Origin: Acidobacteriota bacterium
GTDB lineage: Bacteria > Acidobacteriota > Vicinamibacteria > Vicinamibacterales > UBA2999
Assembly (NCBI GenBank): GCA_947465275.1
Contig: CANIAI010000170.1
Location: 1-5,908 of the forward strand
Reading direction: 5' to 3'
DNA length: 5,908 nucleotides
Part shown: piece after piece, positions 4,925-5,908 of the stretch
Layout: each line of letters opens with the position of its first letter
Numbering within the stretch: position 1 is the stretch's first letter
Program-made: the position numbers and the translations under genes
The notes under the pieces: generated by a model
The model's database searches: none
Told to the model about the DNA's origin: nothing
The model's input: only the letters and a program-made list of their open reading frames with translations

Positions 4925-5908
4925 CTACATCCGGAAGAGTCGGTTGAGCTTGAACACGAGCTGCCGGTTCTGCAGCACCGGGCTGCCGGGCCCGAACGTG
5001 TCACGGCCATCGTTGTACACGAGGAAGAACTCACTGCCCGGTTGGTACTCCCACCGGAACCGGACGTTCGTGCTGAAGGAACTGTTGCTCGAGTTGTACT
5101 GCACGAGCCCGCTGACGAACATCAGGGGGGTCAGCGTGTAGGTCACGCGCGAGCTCGCCAGCTTCGAGGTGAAGTCGCCGAAGGGCGTGCGGACCCGGTT
5201 CACCTGCACGCCGGGCTCGATCGCAAACTGCGGCGTCACCTTCACCCGCGCCGAGTTGTAGCCGACGGTGGTGCGCGTGCCGTCGTAGAACGGTCCCTGC
5301 TCCACGAACCAGGTGCCGGAGGCGCGGCGTTGCTGGCCAAGCTGGTATTCGACGTGAAGCCGGCCGATGTCATACCCACCCGCCGGGATGGTCGCCTCTC
5401 GCGCCAGCGCGAACGGTTTGAGCAGCAACTCGTAGGTGTTCTCGTAGTTGATTTCGAACCGGTCGCTGTTCTGGAACTCGATGTTGAACTCGCCTCGCCG
5501 CTCGCGCGTCTCGAGCTGGCCGAGGTGGTTGTCGAAGACTTCGATTGACGCCTGATAGCCGAACTTTCGCACCGCCTTGAACCGGGTGCGAGGACGAGGG
5601 CTGAACCGGACGAACGCGCGGTTCTTCGTGAAGTCGATGCGACGGACGAAGCCGACCTCGGGGTTGAAGTTCGGCTCGACCTTCACGTGCTCGAGCTGCA
5701 GGCCCCAGCGGTCGCCGTTGTAGAAGAGCTGCGACCGGTAGCTCTGGTCGTCGCCGGAGCGTCCGGGGGTACTCGTCTTGGCCCAGAAGCCATTGAAGAA
5801 CAGGTTCTGGTAGAAGGCGAAGGCCGCGTCCGCCCCGAACGTCCCGGTCGCACCCCGCCCGTTGACACCCTCGGAGCGGCCGGTGGCGAGCAGGCCCACC
5901 GCGCTGCG
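4925..5908 (-). CDS. DUF5916-like outer-membrane barrel protein, C-terminal part (5' end beyond window)
   Basis: The frame enters from the right edge and stops at TAG (4927-4925), giving 327 visible residues. The GTG at 5899 is internal, since coding continues to the edge (R-S-A before it). The sequence is rich in alternating aromatic/polar beta-strands. It has features I associate with the C-terminal region of DUF5916 proteins: VGLLATG near the edge, a FNPEVGFVRR segment, FVRFSPRPR, FRWEYQPGSEFFLVYND, and the terminal NRQLVFKLNRLFRM. Full-length members are typically far longer, with an N-terminal carbohydrate-binding (CBM9-like) domain that would lie outside this window. The aromatic C-terminal strand fits an outer-membrane beta-barrel assembled by the BAM machinery. 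A role in binding or uptake of an extracellular substrate is an inference. The gene converges on the hydrolase ending at 4918 with no terminator between them. Confidence 0.85.
   Translation of the reverse strand, partial: RSAVGLLATGRSEGVNGRGATGTFGADAAFAFYQNLFFNGFWAKTSTPGRSGDDQSYRSQLFYNGDRWGLQLEHVKVEPNFNPEVGFVRRIDFTKNRAFVRFSPRPRTRFKAVRKFGYQASIEVFDNHLGQLETRERRGEFNIEFQNSDRFEINYENTYELLLKPFALAREATIPAGGYDIGRLHVEYQLGQQRRASGTWFVEQGPFYDGTRTTVGYNSARVKVTPQFAIEPGVQVNRVRTPFGDFTSKLASSRVTYTLTPLMFVSGLVQYNSSNSSFSTNVRFRWEYQPGSEFFLVYNDGRDTFGPGSPVLQNRQLVFKLNRLFRM

Noticed and set aside
1..5908. CRISPR arrays, insertion sequences, tRNA or rRNA genes
   Set aside because: No regularly spaced repeats, transposase motifs, terminal inverted repeats, cloverleaf pattern or rRNA-like stretches were seen.

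Overview
The window looks like a high-GC bacterial chromosome segment, most likely from the phylum Acidobacteriota (Vicinamibacteria-like). That placement is an inference. It rests on G/C-rich third codon positions, Gly/Ala/Pro/Arg-rich linkers just after several signal peptides, and a set of families (DUF6152, exported metallo-beta-lactamase-fold hydrolases, DUF5916-type barrel proteins) that are common together in that group. No phylogenetic marker lies in the window.

Layout. (1) Minus strand, running off the left edge to 879: an exported protein of unknown function. Its open frame has no stop inside the window, so it is easy to miss. (2) Minus strand 1019-1321: a small cysteine-containing hypothetical protein with a GTG start. 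(3) 1322-1686: about 365 bases without a convincing gene, holding direct repeats, a hairpin and the probable leader of the next unit. (4) Plus strand 1687-4059: an apparent three-gene unit of exported proteins, namely a metallo-beta-lactamase-fold hydrolase, a small DUF6152 protein, and a second copy of the family seen at the left edge. A three-hairpin leader precedes the third gene and a strong intrinsic terminator (4081-4114) follows it. (5) Plus strand 4139-4918: a second, different metallo-beta-lactamase-fold protein with an N-terminal membrane segment, starting only 24 bases after the terminator. (6) Minus strand, running off the right edge down to 4925: the C-terminal barrel part of a DUF5916-like outer-membrane protein, convergent with gene 5 across a 6-base gap.

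How it may fit together. Every recognisable protein except the small cysteine ORF carries a signal peptide, membrane anchor or outer-membrane signature, so the locus seems devoted to the cell envelope. The repeated element is the DL(S/T)GxW ... AGWxR(R/K)NG ... DPxxL family, present on both sides of the region. In the plus-strand unit it travels with a zinc-type hydrolase and a DUF6152 protein whose predicted mature N-terminus is His-His. This could be an exported hydrolase with two accessory proteins. Substrate and pathway cannot be read from the sequence.
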